Of a stretch of 64,000 nt of DNA, positions 35,695 through 44,722 are shown piece by piece. The stretch is from Bacteriovorax stolpii (GTDB lineage Bacteria; Bdellovibrionota; Bacteriovoracia; Bacteriovoracales; Bacteriovoracaceae): assembly GCA_945905815.1 (NCBI GenBank), contig CAMDQH010000004.1, positions 1 to 64,000 of the forward strand. Reading direction: 5' to 3'. Numbering within the stretch: position 1 is the first letter of the stretch; each line of letters starts with the position of its first letter. The notes beneath the pieces are model-generated. The model had not been told where the DNA came from. It saw only the letters and a list, made by a program, of their open reading frames with translations, and did no database searches. Both the position numbers and the translations under genes were made by a program.

Positions 35695-36940
35695 ACTTTT
35701 TGAAAAATCTCTTCGTCTAGTACCTGGTGGAGTTCACTCCCCTGTCAGATCATTTAAAGGTCTACACTGCACACCACGATTTATTAATCATGGTAAAGGT
35801 GCCTACATCACGGATGAAGATGGAAAAAACTATATCGACTTTTGTATGAGCTTTGGGCCTCTGATTCTTGGCCACCAAGATCAAGACGTTAAAGAGGCCA
35901 TAATCAAAGCTCTTGATAACGGCTGGACCTTTGGTGCTTGTGAAAAATATTCACTTGAGCTGGCTGAATTTATCATTGGAAAAATTTCTTTCATTGACCA
36001 GATTCGCTTCACGAGTTCAGGAACTGAAGCTGTGATGACAGCAATCCGTCTTGCACGTGGAGTGACAGGAAGGGCCAAAATTATTAAATTCAATGGCTGC
36101 TATCATGGACACATGGATGCCATGCTAATAAAAGCCGGCTCAGGGCTTGCTGGAACTTCAGAAGCATCCTCCAAGGGTATTACTGAACAACAGGCGAATG
36201 ATACTTTGGTTTGCGAGCTTGCCGATCTAAATGAAGTCAAAAACGTTTTCGAAAGATATCCAAACGATATTGCAGCGATTTTCATTGAGCCACTTCCTGC
36301 CAACAATGGCCTATTAATTCAGGATCAAGCTTTCCTTCAGGGACTTCGAGATCTTTGTACTAAGTATGGAGCACTTCTGGTTTTTGATGAAGTGATCTCA
36401 GGCTTTCGTATGGGGTTTGATGGAATGGCCGGAATTACTAAAATTATTCCAGACATAGTAACTTATGGAAAAATTATTGGCGGAGGAATGCCAGTAGGAG
36501 CAATTGCCGGCAAAAAAGACGTGATGCAATTCTTGGCACCTCTTGGCCCAGTTTATCAGGCAGGTACACTTTCCGGAAATCCTGTTGCGATGGTGGCAGG
36601 ATTAACTTCACTCAAAAAACTTACGCCTGACGCCTATGTAAAACTTGAACACAACACGAAGGCCGTAGTTAACACGATGGCGGAGTGGATGAAAGCAAAA
36701 GGTTTTGAAGATTATCAAACGATTCAATACGGATCACTTTTCTACCCTATTTCAACTCACGATAAATTAAACAACATCACTCAACTCCCAAAAAACATGA
36801 ACGAAAGATTCTTCAGTCTTTTCAAAACGATGTTAGACAAAGGTATCTACCTTGCTCCAAATGCGTATGAAGTTGCTTTTGGTAGTCTTTCTCACGATGC
36901 AAAAGTTATTGAGGATTTGAAAAATAGGTTATGGAACTAA
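35681..36940 (+). CDS. hemL: Glutamate-1-semialdehyde 2,1-aminomutase
   Basis: PLP enzyme that converts glutamate-1-semialdehyde to 5-aminolevulinate, using the HemA product. Landmarks: LVPGGVHSPVRSFKG at the N-terminus, FTSSGTEAVMTAIRLARGVTG, the Asp in LLVFDEVISGFR, and the PLP lysine in VTYGKIIGGGMPVGAIAG. 419 residues, normal length. AGGA precedes the ATG, which lies inside the hemCD gene. Its end overlaps the histidine kinase gene by 10 bases. Confidence 0.97.
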   Translation: MNSNELFEKSLRLVPGGVHSPVRSFKGLHCTPRFINHGKGAYITDEDGKNYIDFCMSFGPLILGHQDQDVKEAIIKALDNGWTFGACEKYSLELAEFIIGKISFIDQIRFTSSGTEAVMTAIRLARGVTGRAKIIKFNGCYHGHMDAMLIKAGSGLAGTSEASSKGITEQQANDTLVCELADLNEVKNVFERYPNDIAAIFIEPLPANNGLLIQDQAFLQGLRDLCTKYGALLVFDEVISGFRMGFDGMAGITKIIPDIVTYGKIIGGGMPVGAIAGKKDVMQFLAPLGPVYQAGTLSGNPVAMVAGLTSLKKLTPDAYVKLEHNTKAVVNTMAEWMKAKGFEDYQTIQYGSLFYPISTHDKLNNITQLPKNMNERFFSLFKTMLDKGIYLAPNAYEVAFGSLSHDAKVIEDLKNRLWN

Positions 36941-37854
36941 ATCGTACACGACGCTGGTTTTACGGACTCACAATGTTGTGGGTGTTTATGCTACTGGGGC
37001 TTGGCTCTTGGTGGCTCTATCTTGTTTTCAAATTACACACAACTTTAAGTGAGTTAAATCTTCCACAGCTTGGATCTCCAAGTCGATTTCTAAATATGAT
37101 GAAGTGGGAAGGCTCGTTCTTTTTTATATTTCTCATTCTATTGGGTGCCTCACTTCTTTATATGTATTTCAGAGATATGCGCAAGACCAAAGCCATGCAG
37201 GCCTTCTTTTCTTCACTGTCCCACGAACACAAGACACCATTAGCAAGTATGCGTCTTCAAGTTGAAGTTATTAAAGACCTAATCGAAGATGAAAGTCATT
37301 CCCACGAGCAGCTGTCGAATCTGGCCGCACGCTTAGTCGAAGACACGACCAAACTTGAAAGTGAATTAGATAAAAGCCTTCAACTATCACGAATCGAGCA
37401 AGATGGAACGCTAACACTGGTACCCATTAGTCTTGAGCGATATTTGAAAAGGCACCAACAAAAACTCTCATCGAAGCTTCTATTAGACTTACAAATCTCT
37501 GAAGAAGCCAAAGCCATTTTAGCCGATGAGCTTGCACTTAACGTGATATTTAGAAACTTATTTGAAAATACTGTTCGCCATAATCCTGAATCAAAAAAAA
37601 TCATTATATCCGCTACAAAGAATGGTTCATATGTTGAATTGATTTACAATGACGGTGGAAAAAAGTTTTTAGGCAATTCAGGAAAATTGGGAGAACTTTT
37701 TTATAAGTTTAATTCGACTAAAGGCACCGGAATCGGTCTTTATCTTATCAAAAACCTCATGCGTAAAATGAACGGTCAATTTGAAATCATGAATAATGAT
37801 AATTTGATGATGAAACTCTCTTTTTCAGCGTCTAAGGGAGAAGTTGATGTCTAA
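36931..37854 (+). CDS. Sensor histidine kinase inside the heme operon
   Basis: 307 residues. Two membrane helices (about 9-33 and 61-80) enclose an extracytoplasmic loop of only about 27 residues, the layout of intramembrane-sensing kinases. The H-box is SSLSHEHKTPLASM with phospho-acceptor His98. The N-box is IFRNLFENTVRHN and the G-box KGTGIGLYLIKNLM. The family usually has a hydrophobic residue (ELxTPL) where this has His100. It overlaps hemL (10 bases) and is followed by a response regulator whose ATG lies inside its last codons. The signal is unknown; a heme intermediate or membrane state is inference. Confidence 0.93.
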   Translation: MELNRTRRWFYGLTMLWVFMLLGLGSWWLYLVFKLHTTLSELNLPQLGSPSRFLNMMKWEGSFFFIFLILLGASLLYMYFRDMRKTKAMQAFFSSLSHEHKTPLASMRLQVEVIKDLIEDESHSHEQLSNLAARLVEDTTKLESELDKSLQLSRIEQDGTLTLVPISLERYLKRHQQKLSSKLLLDLQISEEAKAILADELALNVIFRNLFENTVRHNPESKKIIISATKNGSYVELIYNDGGKKFLGNSGKLGELFYKFNSTKGTGIGLYLIKNLMRKMNGQFEIMNNDNLMMKLSFSASKGEVDV

Positions 37855-38545
37855 TTTACCTCTACTCTTAGTTGAAGATGAGCCGAATCTGGGTCAAACC
37901 TTGAGAGACTACCTTCTTGCCAAAAAATATCAAGTTGAACTGGCAATAACTTGTGTTGAGGCAAGAGAAAAATTTGAAAAAATAAAGCCGGCAATAGTAA
38001 TCCTTGATATAGGCCTGCCTGATGGCTCTGGTATTGATCTCGCACGAGAATTCAGATCTCAGAGAAAAGACTGTGTTCTACTTTTTTGCACGGCCTTAAA
38101 TGATCCATATCTTCGCGTAGAAGGACTTGAGCTGGGAGCAGAAGATTACATTACAAAACCCTTCGAGCTGAAAGAAATGACTATACGACTAGACCGGATA
38201 TTAAAATCACGTCAGTTTACGTTGCAGAATCCTGAGGAAATGCGGTTTGGGAAAATTATTTTTTGGCCTAAGCGCTTTGAGATTCAAGATAGCGGGGGGA
38301 ACATTACTTCTCTGAGTCAGAAAGAGTGCGCTATCGTTGAGCTTCTATTAGAACGTAAAAATGAAGTGGTTTCTCGCGACGAGATGATTGAGAACATTTG
38401 GGGGCAGAATAGTTTTCCTACCAACCGCACTATTGATAATTACATTGTAAAGCTCCGTAAATGGGCCGACTCTGACTCTGCTGGATCATTAAAGATCACT
38501 TCTGTCAGAGGTATTGGATATAAGCTAGAACTCAAAGGAAACTAA
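37847..38545 (+). CDS. OmpR-family response regulator inside the heme operon
   Basis: 232 residues. Receiver domain with the acidic pair (VEDEPN), phospho-acceptor Asp in VILDIGLPDGSG (about residue 54) and Lys in EDYITKPFE. A C-terminal winged helix follows: LSQKECAIVELLLERKNEVVSRDEMIENIWG, then TNRTIDNYIVKLRKW and ITSVRGIGYKLE. GGGAG lies seven bases before the ATG at 37847; a TTG at 37844 is less likely. hemE starts two bases after the stop. Its probable target is the direct repeat before hemA. Confidence 0.95.
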   Translation: MSNLPLLLVEDEPNLGQTLRDYLLAKKYQVELAITCVEAREKFEKIKPAIVILDIGLPDGSGIDLAREFRSQRKDCVLLFCTALNDPYLRVEGLELGAEDYITKPFELKEMTIRLDRILKSRQFTLQNPEEMRFGKIIFWPKRFEIQDSGGNITSLSQKECAIVELLLERKNEVVSRDEMIENIWGQNSFPTNRTIDNYIVKLRKWADSDSAGSLKITSVRGIGYKLELKGN

Positions 38546-38546
38546 G

Positions 38547-39569
38547 ATGGATATTTTTGAAAACCGTAAAGACTTTCTACCAGTATGGTTCATGCGCCAG
38601 GCCGGTCGCTACCATTCACATTATCAGGCGATTAAGAAAAACTCTGATTTTATGACTATGTGTAAAAATCCAGAACTTGCATGTGAAGTAACCTTAGGGC
38701 CAATCCAAGATTTCGGGTTTAATGCCGCCATTTTATTTTCGGATTTACTATTTCCCTTAGAACAATTGGGTATGGGGCTTTCTTATCAGTCTGGCCCACC
38801 TGTTCTGGAATGGCATCTTCAAAGTCCGACAGATATTTCAAAACTCAAAATAAAATCACCAGGAAAAGAGTTTTATAAATTTCAAGGCGATGCCTGTAAA
38901 TTAATTAGAGAACGACTACCTCAAGATGTGACACTCATTGGATTTGTTGGCGCTCCATTTACGCTCTATACCTATGCAGTGGAAGGCTCACATGCAGGAA
39001 ACTTAGTTTCTGCCAAACAAGGGCTATACGATGGACGTTTTGAAGCCTTCACAAATATGTTAATGCCGGAGTTGTTAGAAGAAATGTTAATGCAAGCAAA
39101 TAACGGTGCACAAGCAATTGCTTTATTTGATACAGCTGCTGGTGAGTTATGTGTATCTGATTATAAAGAACTAATCGTTCCAAAAATCACTGCTCTACTT
39201 AAGGCCTTCAAAGCAAAATCTCCTAAGACCAAAATCATCTATTATTCTAAGCATACTCAAGCAGGCCATGTGAAATGCCTCGATCTTTCATGCATAGACG
39301 TTATTGGTGTAGACTGGCGATGTGATCTCGTAGAAATTCAAAAGCTTCTTCCACCGCAAGTTTTTATTCAAGGGAATTTGGATCCGGCCTGGTTGCATTT
39401 GCCAACTGACCTGATGGAGAAGAAGGCGAAAGCATACTACGCTGACTTACGTGAGCGTGGACTGGACTTTAAACGTTGGATAGCGGGACTTGGCCATGGG
39501 GTATTGATTCAGACTCCAGAAGAGAATGTGAGACGATTGGTGAAGATTATTCAGGGACAGAAGCTTTAG
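38547..39569 (+). CDS. hemE: Uroporphyrinogen decarboxylase
   Basis: Converts uroporphyrinogen III to coproporphyrinogen III. Signature PVWFMRQAGRYHSHYQ at the N-terminus, FSDLLFPLEQLGMGL with the catalytic Asp, GFVGAPFTLYTYAVEG, and VIGVDWRCDL with IQGNLDPAW near the C-terminus. 340 residues, normal length. It lies two bases after the response regulator, the last gene of the operon. Its stop overlaps the convergent cpaF stop by four bases. Confidence 0.97.
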   Translation: MDIFENRKDFLPVWFMRQAGRYHSHYQAIKKNSDFMTMCKNPELACEVTLGPIQDFGFNAAILFSDLLFPLEQLGMGLSYQSGPPVLEWHLQSPTDISKLKIKSPGKEFYKFQGDACKLIRERLPQDVTLIGFVGAPFTLYTYAVEGSHAGNLVSAKQGLYDGRFEAFTNMLMPELLEEMLMQANNGAQAIALFDTAAGELCVSDYKELIVPKITALLKAFKAKSPKTKIIYYSKHTQAGHVKCLDLSCIDVIGVDWRCDLVEIQKLLPPQVFIQGNLDPAWLHLPTDLMEKKAKAYYADLRERGLDFKRWIAGLGHGVLIQTPEENVRRLVKIIQGQKL

Positions 39570-40597
39570 GTTCCCACAAAAAAATCTTTAGGAAGACCGG
39601 CCTTCTGTAAACGTTCGGCACAGCTTGGAACAAGTCCGGTAAATTTGAACTCTTCATTTTTGAATACGCCTACGTCCTGCATAAGAATTCTATCACCTTC
39701 CATATTCGCAATTTCGGTAACGTGAGAAACAATTCTTCTACCATCTTTATCACGGCGAATTTGAATAATGAAGTCGATCGCTGTAGACACTTGATAGCGT
39801 AAGGCCTTAAGAGGTAAGTCATATCCAGAAAGCAAATATAGATTTTCAAGACGCATGAGGCATTCACCTGGCGAGTTGGCATGTATAGATGTCATTGAGC
39901 CCTCATGACCTGTATTCATCGCTTGCAGAAGATCAAATACTTCTTCGCCGCGGCACTCACCTACAATGATTCTGTCAGGCCTCATTCTCAAAGTGTTTTT
40001 TAAAAGATTTCGAATTGTAAGTCCCTTCTGATCTCCAATTCCGGGCCGGGCCTCAAGTCTGACAACATTTGGTAAATTGAACTGCAATTCTCGAGTGTCC
40101 TCTATCGTAATGATTCTTTCTTTCTGAGGAATTTCCTGAAGAAGTAAATTAAGAAAAGTGGTCTTACCTACACCGGTTCCACCAGCAACAATTATGTTAA
40201 CTCTGGCTTTGATCAATATTTTAAGAAAAAACATCCAATCTGAGGAAAGGCCAAAGATCCCGGGAGATCCATCAAATGTCTTAATACTTTTCATGTAACG
40301 ACGAATGGTGATGGCATGTGTGCTGCCAGTATAGTCTTTATGAAGCAAATTAACTCGACTACCATCCGGTAAATTACCATCCATAATAGGATTTTCTGCA
40401 TTGAAAATTTTTCGATTGTGCTTGGCAAGCTCCTGGCAATACTCGTCCACTTCTTCATGAGTAAACTTAATATCAATTCTAATTAATTCTCCGTCTTTTT
40501 CGACGTATACATTATCAAGAGCATTAATGATGACTTCGGAAATTCCCGTTTTCTTGCCTATTTCATCAAAGAGATCTTTAACTTTGTTTTTTGACAT
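39566..40597 (-). CDS. cpaF: CpaF/TadA-type secretion ATPase, isolated
   Basis: 343-residue ATPase of the CpaF (Tad pilus) group in the type II/IV secretion superfamily. GGTGVGKTTFLNLLL (Walker A), the Asp box IEDTRELQ, GECRGEEVFDLLQAMNTGHEGSMTSIHAN (Walker B and His box), and the CpaF N-terminal segment GSRVNLLHKDYTGSTHAITIRR. Tad operons normally also carry cpaE, tadB, tadC and pilin genes. None is here. The only partner on the strand is the preceding 229-residue orphan, eight bases upstream. It may serve a Tad machine encoded elsewhere. Confidence 0.93.
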   Translation of the reverse strand: MSKNKVKDLFDEIGKKTGISEVIINALDNVYVEKDGELIRIDIKFTHEEVDEYCQELAKHNRKIFNAENPIMDGNLPDGSRVNLLHKDYTGSTHAITIRRYMKSIKTFDGSPGIFGLSSDWMFFLKILIKARVNIIVAGGTGVGKTTFLNLLLQEIPQKERIITIEDTRELQFNLPNVVRLEARPGIGDQKGLTIRNLLKNTLRMRPDRIIVGECRGEEVFDLLQAMNTGHEGSMTSIHANSPGECLMRLENLYLLSGYDLPLKALRYQVSTAIDFIIQIRRDKDGRRIVSHVTEIANMEGDRILMQDVGVFKNEEFKFTGLVPSCAERLQKAGLPKDFFVGT

Positions 40598-40605
40598 TTT
40601 AATTC

Positions 40606-41295
40606 CTAGACTTTTTCATACAGGAACATATCGGGTTCCTCTATGCTGGCACTATAGGCCATTAAATTTTGACACATTATTGCTTGGTCATCTTTTGACA
40701 TGAAAGAATATATTTCTTCAAACTTTTTACCAGCAATTAGATGGCTAACTAACATTTTTTCACCTAATGATAAATTTAAGTGAATAAGAATTAAAATCAA
40801 CCAATCAATACGCTCAGACCGCCCTTGAGAGAGTTTAAGCAGATTGTCGATTTCTGGTGGGATGATAATCTCTAAGAATTTATTATCTTGCTTCTTTTGA
40901 AGCTCCAGATTAGAAAACTTGAGATAAAACCCTAAGAGGAAAAGCCGGGAAAAACTATTTACACAATGACTTGAAAAGCGACTTTCGATAGATTTAATAT
41001 CCTCCACTAAATCCAAGTCGGTCTTGTCAGGATAATCTCCAAAAATGTATTTATAGATATAGACACTTGCTATTCGGTCACGAAAACTAGACCAGCCCAG
41101 CACGATCATAACCCGCTCAAATCCTCGACCGTCATCAAATTCTCTAAATGTCGTTTCTAAAATTGAACAGAGGGCCTTATTGGGAGAAATAATGTCCAAA
41201 ATAGATTCTGAAGTATTTTTAACTGATAGATTGGACTTTAAAAGAGTTACGAACTCACGAGGCAGATTTACGAATGGAAAATGCAGCTTAATCAT
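40606..41295 (-). CDS. Hypothetical protein upstream of cpaF
   Basis: 229 residues, no signal peptide or clear membrane helix. The family is not recognised. It looks like a helical cytoplasmic protein with a hydrophobic stretch (DWLILILIHLNLSLGEKML) and a final KKFEEIYSFMSKDDQ. It is followed by cpaF after eight bases, so the two probably function together. The opposite-strand gene at 41382 is divergent. Confidence 0.7.
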   Translation of the reverse strand: MIKLHFPFVNLPREFVTLLKSNLSVKNTSESILDIISPNKALCSILETTFREFDDGRGFERVMIVLGWSSFRDRIASVYIYKYIFGDYPDKTDLDLVEDIKSIESRFSSHCVNSFSRLFLLGFYLKFSNLELQKKQDNKFLEIIIPPEIDNLLKLSQGRSERIDWLILILIHLNLSLGEKMLVSHLIAGKKFEEIYSFMSKDDQAIMCQNLMAYSASIEEPDMFLYEKV

Positions 41296-41346
41296 ATTCT
41301 CCGACTATTTTTATCCGAAAGAGTCTTTCACCTACTTAATTAAAGC

Positions 41347-41375
41347 ACGACAGAAGGCCAAAACCTAGGAATAAT
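41347..41375 (+). promoter_or_regulatory. Candidate promoter for the 166-residue orphan
   Basis: ACGACA (41347-41352), 17 bp, AATAAT (41370-41375), then six bases to the ATG at 41382. Confidence 0.45.
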
Positions 41376-41381
41376 GAACAT

Positions 41382-41882
41382 ATGAGTTTGCCCGTCTATC
41401 AGCATATTAATATCAAAACTGCCCAGTTAGAAGATTTAAAAAATTTTCTAAATCTTGAAATGAATTTAAAGCATCCGGTGGCACTAAATCTGACCCTTCT
41501 CGAATTAGATCAACAAAGAGAAATGGCAAGCCTTATAGAGAACTACTTTTCCACAAATAACATCTCCTTCAAGTTTCCCTATCCCGTATATCTGGTAATG
41601 GCACATCAAACAACCATTACCAATATGCCCTCGGTAGGAAATATTTCTGAATTGCCACGTTTTTTTATTCAAAAAGAATCAAAGATAAATGTGAAAGAAT
41701 CGCATTTACTTGGCCGAAACAGATTAATTCAGCAGGAAATTAAGAATACAGATCCAGAGTTGATCCAGGAAAGCATTCAGAATTACGGAAAAATTCATAG
41801 AGAGATTTATGAGCTAGAAAAAGAACGCCTTTTCTATCGTTCCATATTAAATAGGCTTTTCAAGGCAACCACAAATGGATAA
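41382..41882 (+). CDS. Hypothetical protein, 166 residues
   Basis: Family not recognised. Soluble, no signal peptide. The N-terminal half resembles a small alpha/beta module with a STAS-like run (HPVALNLTLLELDQQREMASLIENYF), which might hint at a sulfate-transporter/anti-sigma-type fold; this is weak. The C-terminus is a long charged helix (DPELIQESIQNYGKIHREIY). It overlaps the next gene by eight bases. Confidence 0.65.
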   Translation: MSLPVYQHINIKTAQLEDLKNFLNLEMNLKHPVALNLTLLELDQQREMASLIENYFSTNNISFKFPYPVYLVMAHQTTITNMPSVGNISELPRFFIQKESKINVKESHLLGRNRLIQQEIKNTDPELIQESIQNYGKIHREIYELEKERLFYRSILNRLFKATTNG

Positions 41883-42243
41883 AAAACGATTGGTAAAGAA
41901 CCTGACTCCTGAAGAGCTAAAAGGTTTTGAAGAATTCATAGACGGCGAATCAGTTGATACCGACTTCCTCCAACGTGGACCTCAAAAGAAAGATGCTTCA
42001 TATGAACACTTTACATTTCTTACCAACGACTCAGAACGCTTAATTAGACAGAAAGAGTTATTAAAGAATAAACTGTCGTTTGTAACAAAGTATGATCAGG
42101 GTGAGAAGTTAATTCAAGACCAGCAAAAAGAAATATTTCTTCTCAAGAAAAATATTTTCGAAATCAGCAACAAACCTGGAACACCCTATATGAAATCGAT
42201 TAAAGAAATTTTCGATTCTATTTTTGCCCCACCACAAGTTTAA
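41875..42243 (+). CDS. Hypothetical charged protein, 122 residues
   Basis: Not recognised. Highly charged and helical, with likely coiled coil from about residue 55 to 100 (RLIRQKELLKNKLSFV, KLIQDQQKEIFLLKKNIF). It starts inside the preceding gene (eight-base overlap), implying coupled translation and perhaps a complex. Its stop overlaps the stop of the convergent 576-residue gene. Confidence 0.65.
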   Translation: MDKKRLVKNLTPEELKGFEEFIDGESVDTDFLQRGPQKKDASYEHFTFLTNDSERLIRQKELLKNKLSFVTKYDQGEKLIQDQQKEIFLLKKNIFEISNKPGTPYMKSIKEIFDSIFAPPQV

Positions 42244-43970
42244 TTATTCGTGTAATTGAGAAGTATCGGACCACCAATGTGTTTAAAATCCTCTTCACTC
42301 ATTCCTTCAATTTCATAACCATTCAATTGTTCAATCATAATCTGATAAAGATATTTATCGAAACGAGGAATTTGATCTAGTCCAAATTTCTCAATAAAAA
42401 GAACTGTCCTCTCTCGCAAGATAGGGTCTTCCTCTCCTTTTATCAAATACTCTTCCCCTGATTTTGTAAAAAACTTATGATAAAATGTCTTTAGTTCCGA
42501 TATGGTTACGCCCATTTTTCCCGCAGATGATTCTTGAAAATGTCCGCCTGCAAAATTAATAAAGCTAGAAATCATTATCGCCTCGAAATCGATATTATCA
42601 ACTTCGTAGTTTAAATAGAACTGATCATTTAAAAGGCCTTCTGATTTTAACTTTTCAAGGCTGTTAAAAAAAGTATTCACAAACGGAAGGGCCATAGTGA
42701 AAGTATCTGAAGCTTCATTCCAAAGCTTGTAAGTTTCGAGGTTCGATATTTCAAGTGGTTTTGAACTCCCATCAAATTTATATTTTGCTACTTCCTCGTG
42801 TGAGTTCTCAATAAAAGCATTCCAATATAATCCTAAGAAGTAACCAAAATCATCTTGCTCAAATGGTGTATCTCCCATGCCTTTCTTCATTTTTTTACGA
42901 GTGGCTTCAATCAAGCTGTGGCCTATCTTATACAAGTCCATAAAATCAAAAGTAGCAAATATGATCTTATCTTTTGAGACTTGAGATTTAACGTATTCAA
43001 ATCCGAGTTCAAGACATTGACGTGTTTGATTTCCAACCCTAGACATTGCTGTTGAACCACTTTTCAGTGCATCATTCAAAGTCATTCGCGCATTTACCAA
43101 ACGAACAAAATTGAAATGCAAGTACTGAGCACGAGCATTGTCTGTGATAGCATTTAGGGCCTGCTTGATGTTGTCCATACCATGTTGATAAGGGACCAGT
43201 GTTGATGCATGAAGGCTCTGATTCGCTGAGAGTGAATCGAGCTGACCAGTGATGGTTTTCTTTTGTTTTATAAACTCATCAATCTGAACCAAAGAATAAA
43301 AATATGAGTTGTATTCAAGGGCATCAAAATAATCCACGAAGCCAAAATCTCGTAGGCGATCTTTCTTTTGAAGATATATATCCTCTTCCATTATGTGATA
43401 AGAGTCGACAACCATTTTGAACAAAAAGGCGTAGGCATACTCGACACCAATGTCAGAATAAAGCCGTCTGATCATTTCTTTTAATTCTTGAACTAACTCG
43501 AAACCCTCTGGGTAGGCTATTAACAATTGATTATCTTCAGTTAGAAAATAGTTATCATCGTCAGGGTACATAGGATCATCAACATCAAAGGTATCGATAG
43601 TGAATTGATTCTTCATGCTAAGAAGGAAGTCTTCACTCTTTACGTATTCTAAAATGACATTATCGTCAGGACATCGGGCATAGACCTCCATCCAATACAA
43701 AACAGCTTGTGGATCAACCAGGTCTTTTTGCCATAAATCAATATCCCTAAGGGACTGACGTTGTTCGCTAGAAAGTTTAGGAAGAATCAGTGCGACCTGA
43801 TCCTTAGAAGTGTTCTTTAATGAGACATAAAGAGGTTGTATCGGGATCATGGATAAATCCGTTCCGCCCTCAACTAGTTTTTCGATATCTTCAAATTTTT
43901 TGTAGGACTGAGCTTCATACAATAGTTGGCTTAATAGATCTTTCTTGACCCCTATTTCATTCATGCTCAA
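42240..43970 (-). CDS. Hypothetical protein, 576 residues
   Basis: Family not recognised. No signal peptide or membrane helix. Long acidic, helix-rich sequence with many Tyr and Phe. An N-terminal segment (KDLLSQLLYEAQSYKKFEDIEKLVEG) and a run of acidic residues (DVDDPMYPDDDNYF) near residue 128 are visible. It resembles large cytoplasmic orphans common in this lineage rather than an enzyme. It is divergent from the HAD phosphatase and convergent with the 122-residue orphan. Confidence 0.7.
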   Translation of the reverse strand: MSMNEIGVKKDLLSQLLYEAQSYKKFEDIEKLVEGGTDLSMIPIQPLYVSLKNTSKDQVALILPKLSSEQRQSLRDIDLWQKDLVDPQAVLYWMEVYARCPDDNVILEYVKSEDFLLSMKNQFTIDTFDVDDPMYPDDDNYFLTEDNQLLIAYPEGFELVQELKEMIRRLYSDIGVEYAYAFLFKMVVDSYHIMEEDIYLQKKDRLRDFGFVDYFDALEYNSYFYSLVQIDEFIKQKKTITGQLDSLSANQSLHASTLVPYQHGMDNIKQALNAITDNARAQYLHFNFVRLVNARMTLNDALKSGSTAMSRVGNQTRQCLELGFEYVKSQVSKDKIIFATFDFMDLYKIGHSLIEATRKKMKKGMGDTPFEQDDFGYFLGLYWNAFIENSHEEVAKYKFDGSSKPLEISNLETYKLWNEASDTFTMALPFVNTFFNSLEKLKSEGLLNDQFYLNYEVDNIDFEAIMISSFINFAGGHFQESSAGKMGVTISELKTFYHKFFTKSGEEYLIKGEEDPILRERTVLFIEKFGLDQIPRFDKYLYQIMIEQLNGYEIEGMSEEDFKHIGGPILLNYTNN

Positions 43971-44065
43971 ACCCTCTTCAATTTTTATGGACTTTGTACT
44001 CTCTTTTTGACTTTTTGGCCAATGACCGTAGCCAAAACACTGCGCATCAAGTTAAAATAGTCTCT

Positions 44066-44722
44066 ATGACACATACCCATCCACTGAGCATGAAAACAGT
44101 CCCTAATCTGGCCTTAGTGAAGGCAGGTTTTCCGGACATAACAACCCTTTTGTTTGACATGGATGGGACTCTATTTGATACAGAAAAATACCACACTTTG
44201 TCCCTTCAGTGCATAGGTAGAGACCAGAACATTCAACCTCCATTCGGTCCCAAAGAATTACATGAGCTGATGATGGGTAAGGCGGATCATTTGTTATTTG
44301 AATTGATTAAGGACTGGCCAGGATTTCCAAAAAAGTGGGACGTTCAGGCCTTTGTAAGTGAAAAGAACCGTTATTTACTAGATATTTTGAAGAAAGTGGA
44401 CGCTACAACTTACTTTCCTTTAGCAATGAAGAACCTCCTGAGTGAAGCAAAGTTGGCCGGACTTCAAATTGGACTTGTGACTTCTTCTGAGAAAATTATC
44501 ACTGAAGAACTTTTAAAATTAACCCAGCTTGACACTTTTTTTGCTTATGTTCTTACTTGTAACGATTCAATTAAAGTAAAACCGGATCCATGGCCATATC
44601 AGAGGGCCATGTCGTATTTTCAAGCACTGCCTGAGGCAACTCTTGTTTTTGAAGATTCTCTAATAGGACTTGAATCTGCTAGAGGCGCCGGTGCCAACTT
44701 AATAAAAGCAGAATGGTATTAG
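44066..44722 (+). CDS. HAD-superfamily phosphatase, beta-phosphoglucomutase-like
   Basis: Subfamily-I HAD hydrolase. Motif I is LLFDMDGTLFDTE with the nucleophile Asp, motif II GLVTSSEK, motif III Lys in IKVKPDPWPYQRAM, and motif IV FEDSLIGLESARGAGA. A cap domain lies between motifs I and II. The longest frame begins with TTG at 43994, but the ATG at 44066 is preferred because TAAAAT ends seven bases before it and family members begin close to motif I. Substrate is unknown; sugar phosphates are usual. The stop overlaps the convergent TRAP-linked gene. Confidence 0.88.
   Translation: MTHTHPLSMKTVPNLALVKAGFPDITTLLFDMDGTLFDTEKYHTLSLQCIGRDQNIQPPFGPKELHELMMGKADHLLFELIKDWPGFPKKWDVQAFVSEKNRYLLDILKKVDATTYFPLAMKNLLSEAKLAGLQIGLVTSSEKIITEELLKLTQLDTFFAYVLTCNDSIKVKPDPWPYQRAMSYFQALPEATLVFEDSLIGLESARGAGANLIKAEWY

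Noticed and set aside
41180-41368. 62-codon plus-strand frame antisense to the gene upstream of cpaF
   Set aside because: It overlaps the opposite-strand gene start and has no family features; the real downstream gene starts at 41382.
43994-44065. Longer N-terminus for the HAD phosphatase beginning with TTG
   Set aside because: No Shine-Dalgarno; extra residues are not typical of the family, and a -10-like element overlaps the segment.
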